Positions 8,345 through 17,730 are shown, numbered from the stretch's first letter. The stretch: DNA of 36,391 nucleotides from Xanthomonas arboricola pv. juglandis (GCF_001013475.1 NZ_JZEF01000007.1:61071-97461), one strand, 5' to 3'. Made by a program: numbers and translations. Notes: generated by a model from the sequence alone, not told the origin.

Positions 8345-9637
8345 GTGAACGCAACCGACTCCCTCTCCGACTGGCTCGCCTACATCGAGCAGCAGCATCC
8401 GCAGAACATCGCCATGGGGCTGGAGCGCGTGCGCGAGGTCGCTGCGCGGTTGCAGATTGAAGCGCCAGCCAGGCATGTCATTGTCGTAGGCGGCACCAAT
8501 GGCAAAGGCTCCACCGTGGCCTTTATCGAGGCGATCGCGCAGGCCGCCGGCTGGAAGGTGGGCAGCTACACCTCGCCGCATCTGCTGCGCTACAACGAGC
8601 GCGTGCGCATCGACGGCAACGAGGCCGGCGACGCGCAACTGGTGGACGCCTTTGCCGCCGTCGAAGCGGCACGTGGCCAGACCGCACTGACGTATTTCGA
8701 ATACGACACGCTGGCGGCGCTGTGGCTGCTGCAGCGCTCCGGGCTGGACCTGGCGGTGCTGGAAATCGGCCTGGGCGGGCGCCTGGACGCGGTCAACATC
8801 ATTGATTCGGATGTGGCGGTGATCACCACCGTGGATATCGACCACACCGATTGGCTGGGCGAGGACCGCGAGGCGATCGGCACCGAGAAGGCCGGCATCA
8901 TCCGCGCCTGGAAGCCGGTGGTGCTGGGCGAAATCGACCCGCCGTCGAGCGTGTTGCGGCGGGCCTACCAACTGGGCGCCAATGCGATCCGCGCCGGCAG
9001 CGATTATTTCTTCGAGCCGATCGAGGCGCAGCACTCCGACGCGCCGCAGTGGCGCTGGCGCGATGTCGCGGTGACCCTGGAGCTGCCGCTGCCGGCCTTG
9101 CAGGCGCCGGTGCAACTGGCCAACGCCGCCGCGGCGATCGCCGCGTTGCAGGCCTTGCCGGTGGAACTGCCCGATACCGCCTGGGCGCAGGGCATTGCCA
9201 ATGCACGGGTGGCCGGGCGGCTGCAGCGCAGCGACGTCGATGGCGTGCAGGTGCTGCTGGATGTCGGCCATAACCCGCAGGCCGCGCGCGCGCTGGCCGA
9301 TGCGCTGGGCGCGCAGGCGCACACCGGCAGCACCCATGCGATCTACGCCGCATTGGCGGACAAGGATGTGCTGGGCGTGGTGGAGGCGGTGGCCGCGCAG
9401 GTCGACCATTGGGCCCTGGCGGGGCTGGACGGTGCGCGGGGGCAGTCGGCGCAGGCCTTGCAGGCCCGTCTGCAGGGCAGTGCCGCAGCGCAGGCGGCCT
9501 GCCATGGCGATGTGGCGGGCGCACTGCGCGCGGTGCTGGCGCAGGCCTCACCGGGCGACCGGGTGCTGGTGTTCGGCTCGTTTCATACCGTTGCCGACGC
9601 CCTAAACGCACTTCGTTCAGTCCACCCGGGTCGGTAG
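8345..9637 (+). CDS. folC: Bifunctional dihydrofolate/folylpolyglutamate synthase
   Basis: A Mur-ligase-fold enzyme (430 aa) that adds L-glutamate to dihydropteroate and then extends the glutamate chain of folates, using ATP. The ATP-binding P-loop GGTNGKGST is at residues 49-57. It is followed by the family signatures YTSPHLLRYNERVRI and LEIGLGGRLDAVN, and later by DVGHNPQAARAL in the C-terminal domain. The start is GTG at 8345 with only a weak ribosome binding site. It heads the conserved folC-dedD-cvpA-purF gene block, linking folate metabolism with purine synthesis. The accD gene that precedes it in E. coli is absent here. Confidence 0.96.
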   Translation: MNATDSLSDWLAYIEQQHPQNIAMGLERVREVAARLQIEAPARHVIVVGGTNGKGSTVAFIEAIAQAAGWKVGSYTSPHLLRYNERVRIDGNEAGDAQLVDAFAAVEAARGQTALTYFEYDTLAALWLLQRSGLDLAVLEIGLGGRLDAVNIIDSDVAVITTVDIDHTDWLGEDREAIGTEKAGIIRAWKPVVLGEIDPPSSVLRRAYQLGANAIRAGSDYFFEPIEAQHSDAPQWRWRDVAVTLELPLPALQAPVQLANAAAAIAALQALPVELPDTAWAQGIANARVAGRLQRSDVDGVQVLLDVGHNPQAARALADALGAQAHTGSTHAIYAALADKDVLGVVEAVAAQVDHWALAGLDGARGQSAQALQARLQGSAAAQAACHGDVAGALRAVLAQASPGDRVLVFGSFHTVADALNALRSVHPGR

Positions 9638-9696
9638 CCCGGCTGCGGCCTTATAATCTCCGCGGCACCCCGCCACGCCGCCTCTCGTCTCTTTAC

Positions 9697-10764
9697 GTGG
9701 ATACTGCTCTGAAACAGCGACTGATTGGCGCCATCGTTCTGGTGGCGCTTGCCGTGATCTTCCTGCCGATGCTGGTCAAGGGCCCTGCGCCGTCGAGCGG
9801 CGTGGCCGATGTGCCGCTGGAGGCGCCTGCCGCACCGGCCAATGGCGAGTTTGAAGCCCGCGAATTGCCGCTGGTCACTCCGGGCGATGCGCCGGCCGGT
9901 GGCGCGCTGGGCATGCGCGGCGCCGCCTCGGCGCCGGCTGCGGTGCAGGACAACCCGGACGCGGCCGATCTGGCCAACCCGTCCAGCGCGCCGTCGGCGC
10001 CTGAGGTGGCGGCCGGCAACTACGCGGTCAACTTCGGCGCCTACGCCACCAGCGCCGACGCCGACGCGGTGCTGGCGCGGCTCAAGCAGGCGCAGCTGCC
10101 CGGCTTCAGCGAAAAGACCCAGATCAACGGCCGCCCGGCCTGGCGCGTGCGCGTGGGGCCGTATGTCGACCAGGCGCAGGCCGAATCGGCGCGCCTGCAG
10201 GCAGTGAAGGTGCGCAGCGACGTCAACGCCCAGGTGGTGACGCTGGATGCCAACGCCGCCGCGCCGGCGCCTGCAGCCAGCACACCGGCGCCGGCGCCGG
10301 CCGCAAAACCCAGCAGCAGCGTGGCCGCCGCCAGCACCGCTGCACCGACCAAGACCGAAAGCCTGCCGCCGGAGCCGGCCAAGCCGGTGGCCGCCGCGCC
10401 CAAGCCGGCCGAAGCGTCCAAGCCCGCTCCGGCCAAGCTGGAGGTGGCGAAAACGGAGCCGGCCAAGCCCGAGCCGGCCAAGCCGGTCGTCGCGGCGCCC
10501 GCCGCGCCGGCAGCCCCTGCGGCCAGTTCGGTCGGTTTTGCGGTGCAGCTGGGCGCCTTCGGGCGCGCCGAAGACGCCGACGCCTTGCGCGACCGCGTGC
10601 GCGCCGCCGGTTTCAGTGCCTTCGTCGAACAGGTGCGGACCGACAAGGGCGCGCTCAACCGCGTGCGGGTCGGCCCGGTGGCCAACCGTGGCGATGCCGA
10701 ACAGTTGCGTGCGCAGGTGGCGGCCAAGGTCGGCATTTCCGGCATGGTGCGTCCGCATCCGTAA
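9697..10764 (+). CDS. dedD: DedD-like SPOR-domain cell-division protein with two SPOR domains
   Basis: A 355-aa inner-membrane protein. A short cytoplasmic N-terminus leads into one transmembrane helix (about residues 8-24, LIGAIVLVALAVIFLP), then a Pro/Ala/Lys-rich periplasmic linker. The first SPOR domain starts near residue 109 (YAVNFGAYA), a second Ala/Pro/Lys linker follows, and a second SPOR domain starts near residue 279 (FAVQLGAFG). SPOR domains bind denuded septal peptidoglycan, so a role in cell division is expected. E. coli DedD has one SPOR domain, so the duplication is notable. The start is GTG at 9697, 60 bp after folC, and fits the N-terminal membrane anchor. The frame is open upstream into folC, but that part is not protein-like. 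Confidence 0.88.
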   Translation: MDTALKQRLIGAIVLVALAVIFLPMLVKGPAPSSGVADVPLEAPAAPANGEFEARELPLVTPGDAPAGGALGMRGAASAPAAVQDNPDAADLANPSSAPSAPEVAAGNYAVNFGAYATSADADAVLARLKQAQLPGFSEKTQINGRPAWRVRVGPYVDQAQAESARLQAVKVRSDVNAQVVTLDANAAAPAPAASTPAPAPAAKPSSSVAAASTAAPTKTESLPPEPAKPVAAAPKPAEASKPAPAKLEVAKTEPAKPEPAKPVVAAPAAPAAPAASSVGFAVQLGAFGRAEDADALRDRVRAAGFSAFVEQVRTDKGALNRVRVGPVANRGDAEQLRAQVAAKVGISGMVRPHP

Positions 10765-10932
10765 ACCATCGCGCCTTCATCGGGTGGGCGCGGTGCATGG
10801 TGGAGATCGGCATGCCGGTTGGTTCGCTACGCGCAGTGCGGCTCGTCCGCAGCCCGCCCGATCGCCGCTTGCGTGGTATCGCCAGCGGCGAGCGGACTTC
10901 CTGATCGCCTCACACCCATGGAGGGGAGCGCA

Positions 10933-10992
10933 ATGAACACCGAGCCAGGTTGGACCAGCGTCGCGCGCGTCGCGCGGAGAAGTGGGCAATGA
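10933..10992 (+). CDS. 19-codon leader ORF overlapping the cvpA start
   Basis: ATG at 10933 is preceded by GGAGGGG eight bases upstream, the best ribosome binding site in this stretch. It opens a 19-codon frame (MNTEPGWTSVARVARRSGQ). Its TGA stop (10990-10992) overlaps the ATG of cvpA (10989-10991). That layout predicts translational coupling. The peptide has no recognised domain and no run of regulatory codons. It could be a leader peptide or a remnant of an older cvpA N-terminus. It lies in the 224-bp gap after dedD, which is otherwise empty. Confidence 0.45.
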   Translation: MNTEPGWTSVARVARRSGQ

Positions 10993-11735
10993 TCGACATG
11001 GTGCTGGGCGTCATCATCCTGGTGTCGGCCCTGTTGGGCCTGCTGCGCGGATTTGTCGCCATCGTGGTCGGCACGCTGTCGTGGTTGCTGGCCGGCTGGG
11101 CGACGTTCCAGTTCGGCGGGCCGGCCGCGCGCTGGATCGCCGACGGCAAGCATCCGTCGGCCACCGAATCGTTCGGCGGTTACGCGATGGTGTTCGTCGG
11201 CGTGCTGATCACCGTGGCGGTGATCGGTATGGTGATCCGTGCTGGGGTGGACGCGGTGCGCCTGGGCGGGATGGACCGCATGCTCGGGTTCGGCCTGGGT
11301 CTGGTGCGCGGCGGCTTTCTGGCCAGCGTGCTGGTGCTGCTGATGAGCTTCACGCCGCTGCCGCGCGAGCCGTCCTGGCGCCAGTCGATGCTGATGCCGA
11401 TGCTGTCGCCGGGCGCGAGCTGGATGCGGGCGCAACTGCCGGCCTGGCGGATGCCGTCGATGGACATGCCATCGATGGAACTCGGCAACTTGCCAACGGA
11501 GTTGGGGAAGTTGCCCTCGGCAGGCGATAATACGGACCTGGGCAAGGCGCTGTCCGGGTCCGGTCTGAGCGACACCATCACGCGTGCGCTCGGGCAACCC
11601 GGTAAAGCCGCCAGCGACGGACGCGATCCGGCGCAGGCGATGCCGGCCAATATCGATCCGGCGCAGGTTCGCGGCGGAGAAAGCGACCCGGCTCGGGTCG
11701 AGTCCCAAGGCCAGGCACGGCCCCCTTCACAGTAG
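10989..11735 (+). CDS. cvpA: CvpA family inner-membrane protein
   Basis: A CvpA-type integral membrane protein of 248 aa. About four hydrophobic helices span roughly residues 3-135, beginning MIDMVLGVIILVSALLGLL. A polar C-terminal tail follows, with short Met/Pro/Leu repeats (MPSMDMPSMELGNLP) and Ser/Gln/Pro-rich residues. The E. coli homologue, about 160 aa, is needed for colicin V production and contributes to envelope homeostasis; the long tail here is an extension. The start at 10989 is chosen because the helix begins immediately and the stop of the upstream leader frame overlaps it. A longer reading from 10950 adds 13 charged residues. It is followed 30 bp later by purF. Confidence 0.92.
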   Translation: MIDMVLGVIILVSALLGLLRGFVAIVVGTLSWLLAGWATFQFGGPAARWIADGKHPSATESFGGYAMVFVGVLITVAVIGMVIRAGVDAVRLGGMDRMLGFGLGLVRGGFLASVLVLLMSFTPLPREPSWRQSMLMPMLSPGASWMRAQLPAWRMPSMDMPSMELGNLPTELGKLPSAGDNTDLGKALSGSGLSDTITRALGQPGKAASDGRDPAQAMPANIDPAQVRGGESDPARVESQGQARPPSQ

Positions 11736-11765
11736 CGGCGCAAGCCGTAGCGGAGAACGCGCACC

Positions 11766-13232
11766 ATGTGTGGCATCGTCGGTATTGTCGGCAACCAGAA
11801 CGTCGCCGGGCAGCTCTATGACGGCCTGACCGTCCTGCAGCATCGTGGGCAGGACGCCGCAGGCATCGCCACCGCAGACGGCACGCGCCTGCGCGTGCAA
11901 AAGGCCAACGGGCTGGTACGCGACGTCTTCGACGAGAAGAAGATGGCGGTGCTGGAAGGCCGGGTCGGCATCGCGCATTGCCGCTACCCGACCGCGGGCT
12001 CGGAAGGCATGGACGAGGCGCAGCCGTTCTACGTCAACTCGCCCTACGGCATCGCGCTGGCGCACAACGGCAACCTGATCAACACCGAGGCCTTGCGCCA
12101 GCAGGTGTTCGAAGCCGACCGCCGCAACATCAACACCGATTCGGACAGCGAAGTGCTGCTGAACGTGTTTGCCTACGAGCTGGACGCGCAGCGCATGCTC
12201 ACACCCGAGGCGGCGATCCGCGCGGTGGCCGGCGTGCACCGCCGCTGCAAGGGCGGCTATGCGGTGGTCAGCGTGGTGCTGGGCCTGGGCCTGGTGGCCT
12301 TCCGCGACCCGCACGGCATCCGTCCGCTGGTGCTGGGCAAGCGCGAGCATGCCGAAGGCACCGAATACATCGTCTCCTCCGAATCGGCTGCGCTGGACAT
12401 CCTCGGCTACCAGCGCGTGCGCGACGTGCGCCCCGGCGAGGCGATGGTGATCACCGCGCGTGGCGAGCTGTTTTCGGAAGTCTGCGCCGCGCCGACCGTC
12501 AACGCGCCGTGCATCTTCGAGTACGTGTACTTCGCGCGCCCCGACTCGATGATCGACAACATCTCGGTGCACAAGGCGCGCATGCGCATGGGCCTGAAGC
12601 TGGGCGAGAAGATCCTGCGGCTGCGCCCGGACCACGATATCGACACCATCATCCCGATCCCGGACACCTCGCGCGATGTGGCGCTGGAGATGTCCAACGT
12701 GCTCGGGGTGAAGTACCGCGAGGGCTTCGTCAAGAATCGCTACGTGGGCCGGACCTTCATCATGCCGGGGCAGGGCGAGCGGCAGAAATCGGTGCGGCGC
12801 AAGCTCAATCCGATCCATCTGGAGTTCCGCAACCGCGTGGTGCTGCTGGTCGACGATTCGATCGTGCGCGGCACCACCAGCCGGCAGATCGTGCAGATGG
12901 CCCGCGACGCCGGTGCGCGCAAGGTATATCTGGCCTCGGCCGCGCCGCCGGTGCGTTACCCCAATATCTACGGCATCGACATGCCGGCGGCCGAAGAACT
13001 CATCGCGCATGGCCGCAGCGAGCTGGAAATCCAGGAATTTTTGGGCTGCGACTGGCTGATCTACCAGGATCTGGAAGACTTGGAAGTGGCCGTGCGCGAA
13101 GGCAACCCGGACATCCAGCAGTTCGATTCCTCGTGCTTCAACGGCGAGTACATCACCGGCATCGAGCCAGGCTATTTCGAACGCATCCAGCAATTGCGCT
13201 CGGACGATGCCAAGAAGCGTCGCCGCGCGTGA
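11766..13232 (+). CDS. purF: Amidophosphoribosyltransferase
   Basis: Catalyses the first committed step of purine synthesis: PRPP plus glutamine to 5-phosphoribosylamine (488 aa, cytoplasmic). The N-terminal Ntn-type glutaminase domain begins MCGIVGIVG, so removal of Met1 exposes the nucleophile Cys2. The glutamine-site motif HRGQDAAG follows near residue 27. The C-terminal phosphoribosyltransferase domain carries the PRPP loop [11 protein letters not shown] at residues 362-372. GGAG lies about 10 nt before the start. It is the last gene of the folC-dedD-cvpA-purF block. Two hairpins follow it (13241-13265, 13290-13311). Confidence 0.97.
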   Translation: MCGIVGIVGNQNVAGQLYDGLTVLQHRGQDAAGIATADGTRLRVQKANGLVRDVFDEKKMAVLEGRVGIAHCRYPTAGSEGMDEAQPFYVNSPYGIALAHNGNLINTEALRQQVFEADRRNINTDSDSEVLLNVFAYELDAQRMLTPEAAIRAVAGVHRRCKGGYAVVSVVLGLGLVAFRDPHGIRPLVLGKREHAEGTEYIVSSESAALDILGYQRVRDVRPGEAMVITARGELFSEVCAAPTVNAPCIFEYVYFARPDSMIDNISVHKARMRMGLKLGEKILRLRPDHDIDTIIPIPDTSRDVALEMSNVLGVKYREGFVKNRYVGRTFIMPGQGERQKSVRRKLNPIHLEFRNRVVLLVDDSIVRGTTSRQIVQMARDAGARKVYLASAAPPVRYPNIYGIDMPAAEELIAHGRSELEIQEFLGCDWLIYQDLEDLEVAVREGNPDIQQFDSSCFNGEYITGIEPGYFERIQQLRSDDAKKRRRA

Positions 13233-13240
13233 GGCTATGC

Positions 13241-13265
13241 GGTAGCGCCGCAGCTCGGCGCTACC
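13241..13265 (+). terminator. Hairpin after purF
   Basis: GGTAGCGCCG and its complement form a perfect 10-bp stem with a 5-nt loop, 9 bp after the purF stop. No T run follows, so it may be a weak terminator or an RNA-stabilising hairpin. Confidence 0.55.
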
Positions 13266-13289
13266 CAGACGTGGCCTAGAGCCGCTGTG

Positions 13290-13311
13290 CCACGCAGGAG
13301 TACCTGCGTGG
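13290..13311. terminator. Second hairpin after purF
   Basis: CCACGCAGG and CCTGCGTGG form a perfect 9-bp stem with an AGTA loop. It lies between purF and the ferritin-like gene. There is no T run. The rest of 13312-13488 shows no gene. Confidence 0.45.
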
Positions 13312-13488
13312 CGATCGCGCGATTCGGGTGCCGCCGATCGACAAGCGGGCGCGCTGCGCTGCTTCGATAGCGGCGCCAGCCGCTGGTTGTTCGCAGACCG
13401 CACCTGCGACGGCTGCGTGGTGGTCTCGATCGCCGCTGCAGATCGAAGCGCCAGTTGTCGATTTAGCGGCTACCGCAACGATGGAGTG

Positions 13489-14301
13489 ATGGACACGATG
13501 GATCTTCTGCAAGCCGCACATGCCTGCCTGCAGGCGGCCGATCCGCTGGAGAAGGTCGCGTTGACGCAGCGACATGCGGCCGCGTTCCGTGCCGGCACGT
13601 TGCCGTTGCCACCGCTGCAGGCGGCGCCTCCGGAGCCGATCCGCATGCCTGGCCGACCTACAAGGCCGGTGCTGGTGCATCCGCGGCAGGTGCCGCGGCG
13701 TGGGCTGGGCAACCCGGAAGGCCGTGCCGCCTTTATCCACGCCATCGCGCATATCGAGCTCAACGCCATCGACCTGGCCTGGGATGCGGTGTATCGCTTC
13801 CGTGGGTTGCCGGCGGCGTTCTATGCCGACTGGGTTGGCGTGGCCGACGACGAATCGCGCCACTTCATGCTGCTGCGCGCGCGATTGCATGCGCACGACC
13901 ACGACTACGGCGACTTCGCCGCGCACAACGGCCTGTGGGAAATGTGCGAGAAAACCGCACATGACGGCCTGGCACGCATGGCGCTGGTGCCGCGCGTGCT
14001 GGAAGCGCGCGGGCTGGATGTGACACCGGCGATGATCGTCAAGCTGCGCTCGCTCGGCGATACCGCCACTGCCGAGGTGCTGGACACCATCCTGCGCGAA
14101 GAAGTGGCGCATGTGGCGGCCGGCTCGCGCTGGTACCGCTGGTATTGCGCGCGGGCCGGCATCGAGCCGCGCGCGCGCTTCAAGGCGCTACTGCACGAAT
14201 ACGCCGGTGGTTACCTGCATGGGCCGTTCAATCTGCAGGCGCGGCTGCTTGCCGGCTTCGATGAGGACGAACTGGCCGATCTGGTGGAGCAGGCCGGCTG
14301 A
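13489..14301 (+). CDS. Ferritin-like domain protein of the DUF455 family
   Basis: A 270-aa all-helical protein with the carboxylate/histidine pattern of diiron ferritin-like proteins: AIAHIELNAIDLAWDA near residue 85, DDESRHF near 120, and REEVAHVAAGSRW near 205. DUF455 proteins are distantly related to the tRNA hydroxylase MiaE, but the substrate of this family is not established. It is presumably cytoplasmic, as no signal or membrane segment is seen. The start at 13489 is uncertain: a GGAG motif lies just before it, and ATG at 13498 has better spacing. An open frame reaches back to 13387, but the extra 34 residues are not family-like. Confidence 0.85.
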   Translation: MDTMDLLQAAHACLQAADPLEKVALTQRHAAAFRAGTLPLPPLQAAPPEPIRMPGRPTRPVLVHPRQVPRRGLGNPEGRAAFIHAIAHIELNAIDLAWDAVYRFRGLPAAFYADWVGVADDESRHFMLLRARLHAHDHDYGDFAAHNGLWEMCEKTAHDGLARMALVPRVLEARGLDVTPAMIVKLRSLGDTATAEVLDTILREEVAHVAAGSRWYRWYCARAGIEPRARFKALLHEYAGGYLHGPFNLQARLLAGFDEDELADLVEQAG

Positions 14302-14759
14302 GCAGCCGGTGGTGAATGCGTGGGCGGGCTGCAGTGCGCGATCTGTTGATCACTGTTTGCGGAGCAGACTGAATCGGCCAGTACCGACGCCACGCTGGGT
14401 AATGCGCATTCGCGGCGTCGCTCATGAAGTACTGAGCGCATTGCGCGGCAGAACGATCGCAGCCCATGACTTCGACGCGCATCGCTGTCCTTCGTCATGA
14501 CTTTAGTGCCGCCCGCGCCTTGCTAGCGCCAAACAGGACAGGCCACCTGCGCGGTAACGCGCCTTCGATCACCGGACTGTGCGCTGCGTCCTGCCGCGCA
14601 GCTGCCGGAATCGCATCCATTCAACGGTAGACATCACAAAACTGTAATTTTCTTTTGTAACAACTTGCAATCGGCACGGCCCGGCGCGCCTTAATGGCGT
14701 CCCGGGGGCAGGGGCCCGGTGTTTCACATCCGTTACTTCCATGTCTAAGGAGAGAGACG
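14302..14759. other. 458-bp intergenic region upstream of the metallopeptidase
   Basis: No gene is supported. Open frames here are short, without ribosome binding sites, and have the composition of random high-G+C sequence. A locally A/T-rich patch at about 14635-14665 probably marks the promoter region of the metallopeptidase, but I cannot assign -35/-10 hexamers with normal spacing. A good ribosome binding site (AAGGAGAG) ends the region. Confidence 0.6.
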
Positions 14760-16013
14760 ATGAAGTCGAAGTCGATGTGCACCACGGTGGGTCTGATCGC
14801 CATGTGTCTGGCCGGTTCGGCCGCCGCTGCCGGCAAGCCGCTGTATCAATCCGGCCCTGCGCTGAGCCGCAGCGCAAGCGCTACTGCCACTGCCGAACCC
14901 TCGTTGCAGCGCCTGCTCAGCGCACCGTCCACCGCCAACGCGCAGGTGGTCCAGCTCGACGCCGGTGCCGTCACCGCTTCGGAAAAGCTGCTGGAATTGC
15001 AGCTGGACGGCCAGACCATCACCGCCACCCAGGCCAAGGTCGATGCGCTGGAAGGCGGTGATAGCGTGTGGTACGGCAATCTTGGCGCGCGCGCCGGCAC
15101 CCGTGCCCGCACGCTGTCGGGTGTGGATCCGCTGAACTCGGCCATCCTGGTGCGCAGCGGCGATACCGTCACCGGCACCATCCGTTACGCCGGCAAGCTG
15201 TATCGGCTGCGTCCGCTCGCCGATGGCCGCCATGTGCTGGTGCAGGTGGAAGAAAGCCGCCTGCCGCAGGAACACCCGGCCGAATACAGCCTGCTGCCGA
15301 AGATCGACATGCCCAGCGACGGGCGCGTCACCGCGGCCGCCGCATCGTCGGGCAGCCCGGCGACCATCCGCGTGCTGGTAGTGGCCACCAATCAGGCGGT
15401 GACCGCCTACGGCGGCAACATGCAGTCGCTGGTGCAACTGGCAGTGGCCGAGGCCAACCAGGGCTACATCAACAGCAATGTCGGCATCACCTTGCAGCTG
15501 GCGCGTTACGAGACCACCAGCTACAGCGAAACCGGCAATTTCACTACCGACCTGCAGCGCTTCCGCGTGACCAACGACGGTTACATGGACAGCATCCACA
15601 CCAGCCGCAACACCTACACCGCCGATGTGGGCGTGATCGTGTTGAACAACAGCAGCTACTGCGGCCTGGCATCGGGCATCGGCTCCACCGCAGCGACCGC
15701 GTTTGCCTCGGTGTACTGGGATTGCGCCACCGGCTATTACAGCTTCGCGCATGAAATCGGCCATCTGCAGAGTGCCCGTCACGACGCCACCAACGACCCG
15801 AGCACCTCGCCATATGCGTACGGGCACGGTTATCGCTACGGCAACAGCTGGCGCACCATCATGGCCTACGACTGCAGCAGCAGCTGCCCGCGCCTGAACT
15901 ACTGGTCCAACCCCAACATCAGCTACAACGGCGTGCCCATGGGCAATGCCAGCACCGCCGACAATCAGCGCGTGCTGGTCAACACCAAGGCCACCATCGC
16001 CGGCTTCCGCTGA
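14760..16013 (+). CDS. Secreted zinc metallopeptidase (peptidyl-Asp metalloendopeptidase, M72 type)
   Basis: A metzincin-type protease of 417 aa. A Sec signal peptide (about residues 1-24, ending AAAA) is followed by a propeptide-like region to about residue 190. The catalytic domain carries HEIGHLQSARHD, with zinc ligands His331, His335 and His341 and the general base Glu332. The Met-turn follows as IMAYDC. Several cysteines in the mature part suggest disulfides. The family cleaves at the N-terminal side of Asp or cysteic acid residues. Export and probably type II secretion are expected for a plant-associated xanthomonad, but that is inference. The start has a strong ribosome binding site (AAGGAGAG). 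A terminator follows at 16040. Confidence 0.9.
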   Translation: MKSKSMCTTVGLIAMCLAGSAAAAGKPLYQSGPALSRSASATATAEPSLQRLLSAPSTANAQVVQLDAGAVTASEKLLELQLDGQTITATQAKVDALEGGDSVWYGNLGARAGTRARTLSGVDPLNSAILVRSGDTVTGTIRYAGKLYRLRPLADGRHVLVQVEESRLPQEHPAEYSLLPKIDMPSDGRVTAAAASSGSPATIRVLVVATNQAVTAYGGNMQSLVQLAVAEANQGYINSNVGITLQLARYETTSYSETGNFTTDLQRFRVTNDGYMDSIHTSRNTYTADVGVIVLNNSSYCGLASGIGSTAATAFASVYWDCATGYYSFAHEIGHLQSARHDATNDPSTSPYAYGHGYRYGNSWRTIMAYDCSSSCPRLNYWSNPNISYNGVPMGNASTADNQRVLVNTKATIAGFR

Positions 16014-16039
16014 GGACCAAGCCGATCGTTCCGTCGTCG

Positions 16040-16066
16040 GGCCCGGCACGCAGGTGCCGGGCCTTT
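16040..16066 (+). terminator. Rho-independent terminator of the metallopeptidase gene
   Basis: A perfect 10-bp G/C stem (16040-16049 with 16054-16063) has a GCAG loop and is followed by TTT. It lies 26 bp after the metallopeptidase stop. Confidence 0.8.
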
Positions 16067-16148
16067 GCCGCTACACGCAGGCGCAGCGATCGCGCAGACT
16101 AGAGGCACTGCCGGCAGCTGCCGGCGTGTCCTGCGGAGCGGAGCACCC

Positions 16149-16568
16149 ATGTCTAAGTCCCTGCGTTATGCGGCGCTGTGCCTGGCCGCACTGGCAGTTG
16201 CCGGCTGCAAACAGCAACCTGCCGACCCGGCCCCTGCGCCACCCAAACCGGCGGTGTCCGCGCCGGCAGCCACGACCGCCAACGATGCCCGTGCCCGCGC
16301 GCTGGATGTGCTGGAAACCCGCCTGCAGAACGACCATTTCTATCCAGACAACTGCATCAGCATCGTCGACGAAGACGACGCTGAGCCCGCAGCGGATGCG
16401 TTCGACTTTGCAGTGCGCGAGCGGCATGGCAACGAGTGCCCCGGCGATCCGCAGACCAACCCGGTGCGCGATCGTTTCCGCGTGCAGACCGATGGCACGG
16501 TGCTCTGGTACGACATAGTCAACGCCGACTTTGTCGACTACGCCGAGCATGCGCGCAGCATGCAGTGA
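16149..16568 (+). CDS. Hypothetical lipoprotein
   Basis: A 139-aa protein with a lipoprotein signal peptide. After MSKSLRYAALC and a hydrophobic stretch comes the lipobox LAVAGC, making Cys20 the lipidated residue. A Pro/Ala-rich linker follows, then a small acidic domain with Cys residues and a conserved-looking FRVQTDGTVLWYDIVNADF segment. I do not recognise the family. It has its own start 83 bp after the metallopeptidase terminator, so it is probably a separate unit. The 255 bp after it, to 16823, contain no supported gene. Confidence 0.75.
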   Translation: MSKSLRYAALCLAALAVAGCKQQPADPAPAPPKPAVSAPAATTANDARARALDVLETRLQNDHFYPDNCISIVDEDDAEPAADAFDFAVRERHGNECPGDPQTNPVRDRFRVQTDGTVLWYDIVNADFVDYAEHARSMQ

Positions 16569-16823
16569 TGCGTCTGGAGACTGCATGGTGGACCGTGCGG
16601 TTGCGTACCAACAGGCTGACGCGATCAGGCATGCCGACAGCGCGTCAAGCTGCATTCCAGCACGGGTGCGCAGCACACCGAGCGTGCGCAGGCCTGATCT
16701 CGAAACCACGGCGCTAATCTGCAGACGGCGCGGCCCGTGCCCATCGCGGTCTGTCGCTTGCAAACGGGTGCCGGGCGAGCGGCCTGCGTCGAGCTGGCCG
16801 CTCGCTACTTGCTGTCAGCCACG

Positions 16824-17567
16824 TTAAAGCGGCAGCTGCTCCAGCGACACGCCGTCGGCATCCACATGCAACACCGAGCCTTGTTCGTACCAATCGCCCA
16901 GCACGATGCGCGTGCAGGTCTGGCCACCGGCCTGCAGGGTGTGGATTGCAGGGCGATGGGTGTGACCATGGATCAGGCGGTCCAGGCCATACCGCACGAA
17001 AGTGGCCTCCACCTCGGCCGGGGTGACATCGGTGACGGTCTCGAAGCGCGATTGGTCGCCCTGCTTGAGTTCTGCATGACGCGCCTGGCTGGCAGCGCGT
17101 GCCTGCTGCGCGAAGGCCACCCGCGCGGCCAGCGGCTGCGCCAGGAACTGCGCCTGAAAGACCGGATCGCGCGTCTGCGCACGGAACGCCTGGTAGGCGG
17201 TGTCGTCGGTGCAAAGCAGATCGCCATGCATCAGCAAGGTCGGGTGTCCGTACAAATCGACCACGGTGGGGTCGGGCAGGATGCGGAAGCCCGCGCGTTG
17301 CGCATACGCCTCGCCAACCAGGAAGTCGCGGTTGCCCGGCATGAAGAACACCGGCACGCCGCTATCGGCCACCGCATGCAGCGCCACAGCCACCGCATCG
17401 GCAGCGGTCGATGGCGTGTCATCGCCGATCCAGGCTTCGAACAGATCGCCGAGGATGTAGAGCGCGTCGCTACCGGGCACCTGCGTGCGCAGGAAGTCCA
17501 GAAACAGCTCGGTAATCGCCGGCCGGGCCGGATCCAGATGCAGGTCGGAAATGAACAGGGTCGTCAT
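16824..17567 (-). CDS. lpxH: UDP-2,3-diacylglucosamine diphosphatase
   Basis: A calcineurin-like metallophosphoesterase (247 aa) that hydrolyses UDP-2,3-diacylglucosamine to lipid X in lipid A synthesis, on the inner face of the inner membrane. Metal-ligand motifs are complete: Asp8 and His10 in [27 protein letters not shown] and HGHTHRP. The close match to the LpxH signature ([22 protein letters not shown]) favours true LpxH over the related PlcP phospholipases. The start at 17567 gives the usual length; the frame extends to 17639 through a repeat tract that is not protein-like. GGGAATC repeats lie immediately upstream. Confidence 0.94.
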   Translation of the reverse strand: MTTLFISDLHLDPARPAITELFLDFLRTQVPGSDALYILGDLFEAWIGDDTPSTAADAVAVALHAVADSGVPVFFMPGNRDFLVGEAYAQRAGFRILPDPTVVDLYGHPTLLMHGDLLCTDDTAYQAFRAQTRDPVFQAQFLAQPLAARVAFAQQARAASQARHAELKQGDQSRFETVTDVTPAEVEATFVRYGLDRLIHGHTHRPAIHTLQAGGQTCTRIVLGDWYEQGSVLHVDADGVSLEQLPL

Positions 17568-17596
17568 CGCGCCATTGTACGGCGGGAGCGCGGGAC

Positions 17597-17624
17597 GGGA
17601 ATCGGGAATCGGGAATCGGGAATC
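17597..17624. repeat. Four tandem GGGAATC heptamers
   Basis: Four perfect head-to-tail copies of GGGAATC lie 30 bp upstream of the lpxH start. The same heptamer family recurs at 19476-19496, 19569-19595 and 29612-29647. Confidence 0.9.
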
Positions 17625-17730
17625 GGTGGAGCGTTGCATCGCGGAGCGAGTGCCGGGTGAATGGCCGGCTGCGACAACGAGAGGATCACCGGCCTGGTCG
17701 GGCAGATGCCACGATGACAGCGCTCAATCC

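Noticed and set aside
7517..9505. Very long reverse open frame opposite folC and the preceding genes
   Set aside because: It is His/Gln/Arg-rich with no recognisable motifs and overlaps folC, whose ATP-binding motifs are unmistakable.
14211..14498. Reverse-strand small genes in the gap before the metallopeptidase
   Set aside because: They have Ser/Ala/Arg/Cys-rich random-like composition, no ribosome binding site, and overlap the end of the ferritin-like gene.
14640..14662. PhoB box upstream of the metallopeptidase
   Set aside because: A CTGTAAT half-site exists, but the second half does not fall at the 11-bp period.
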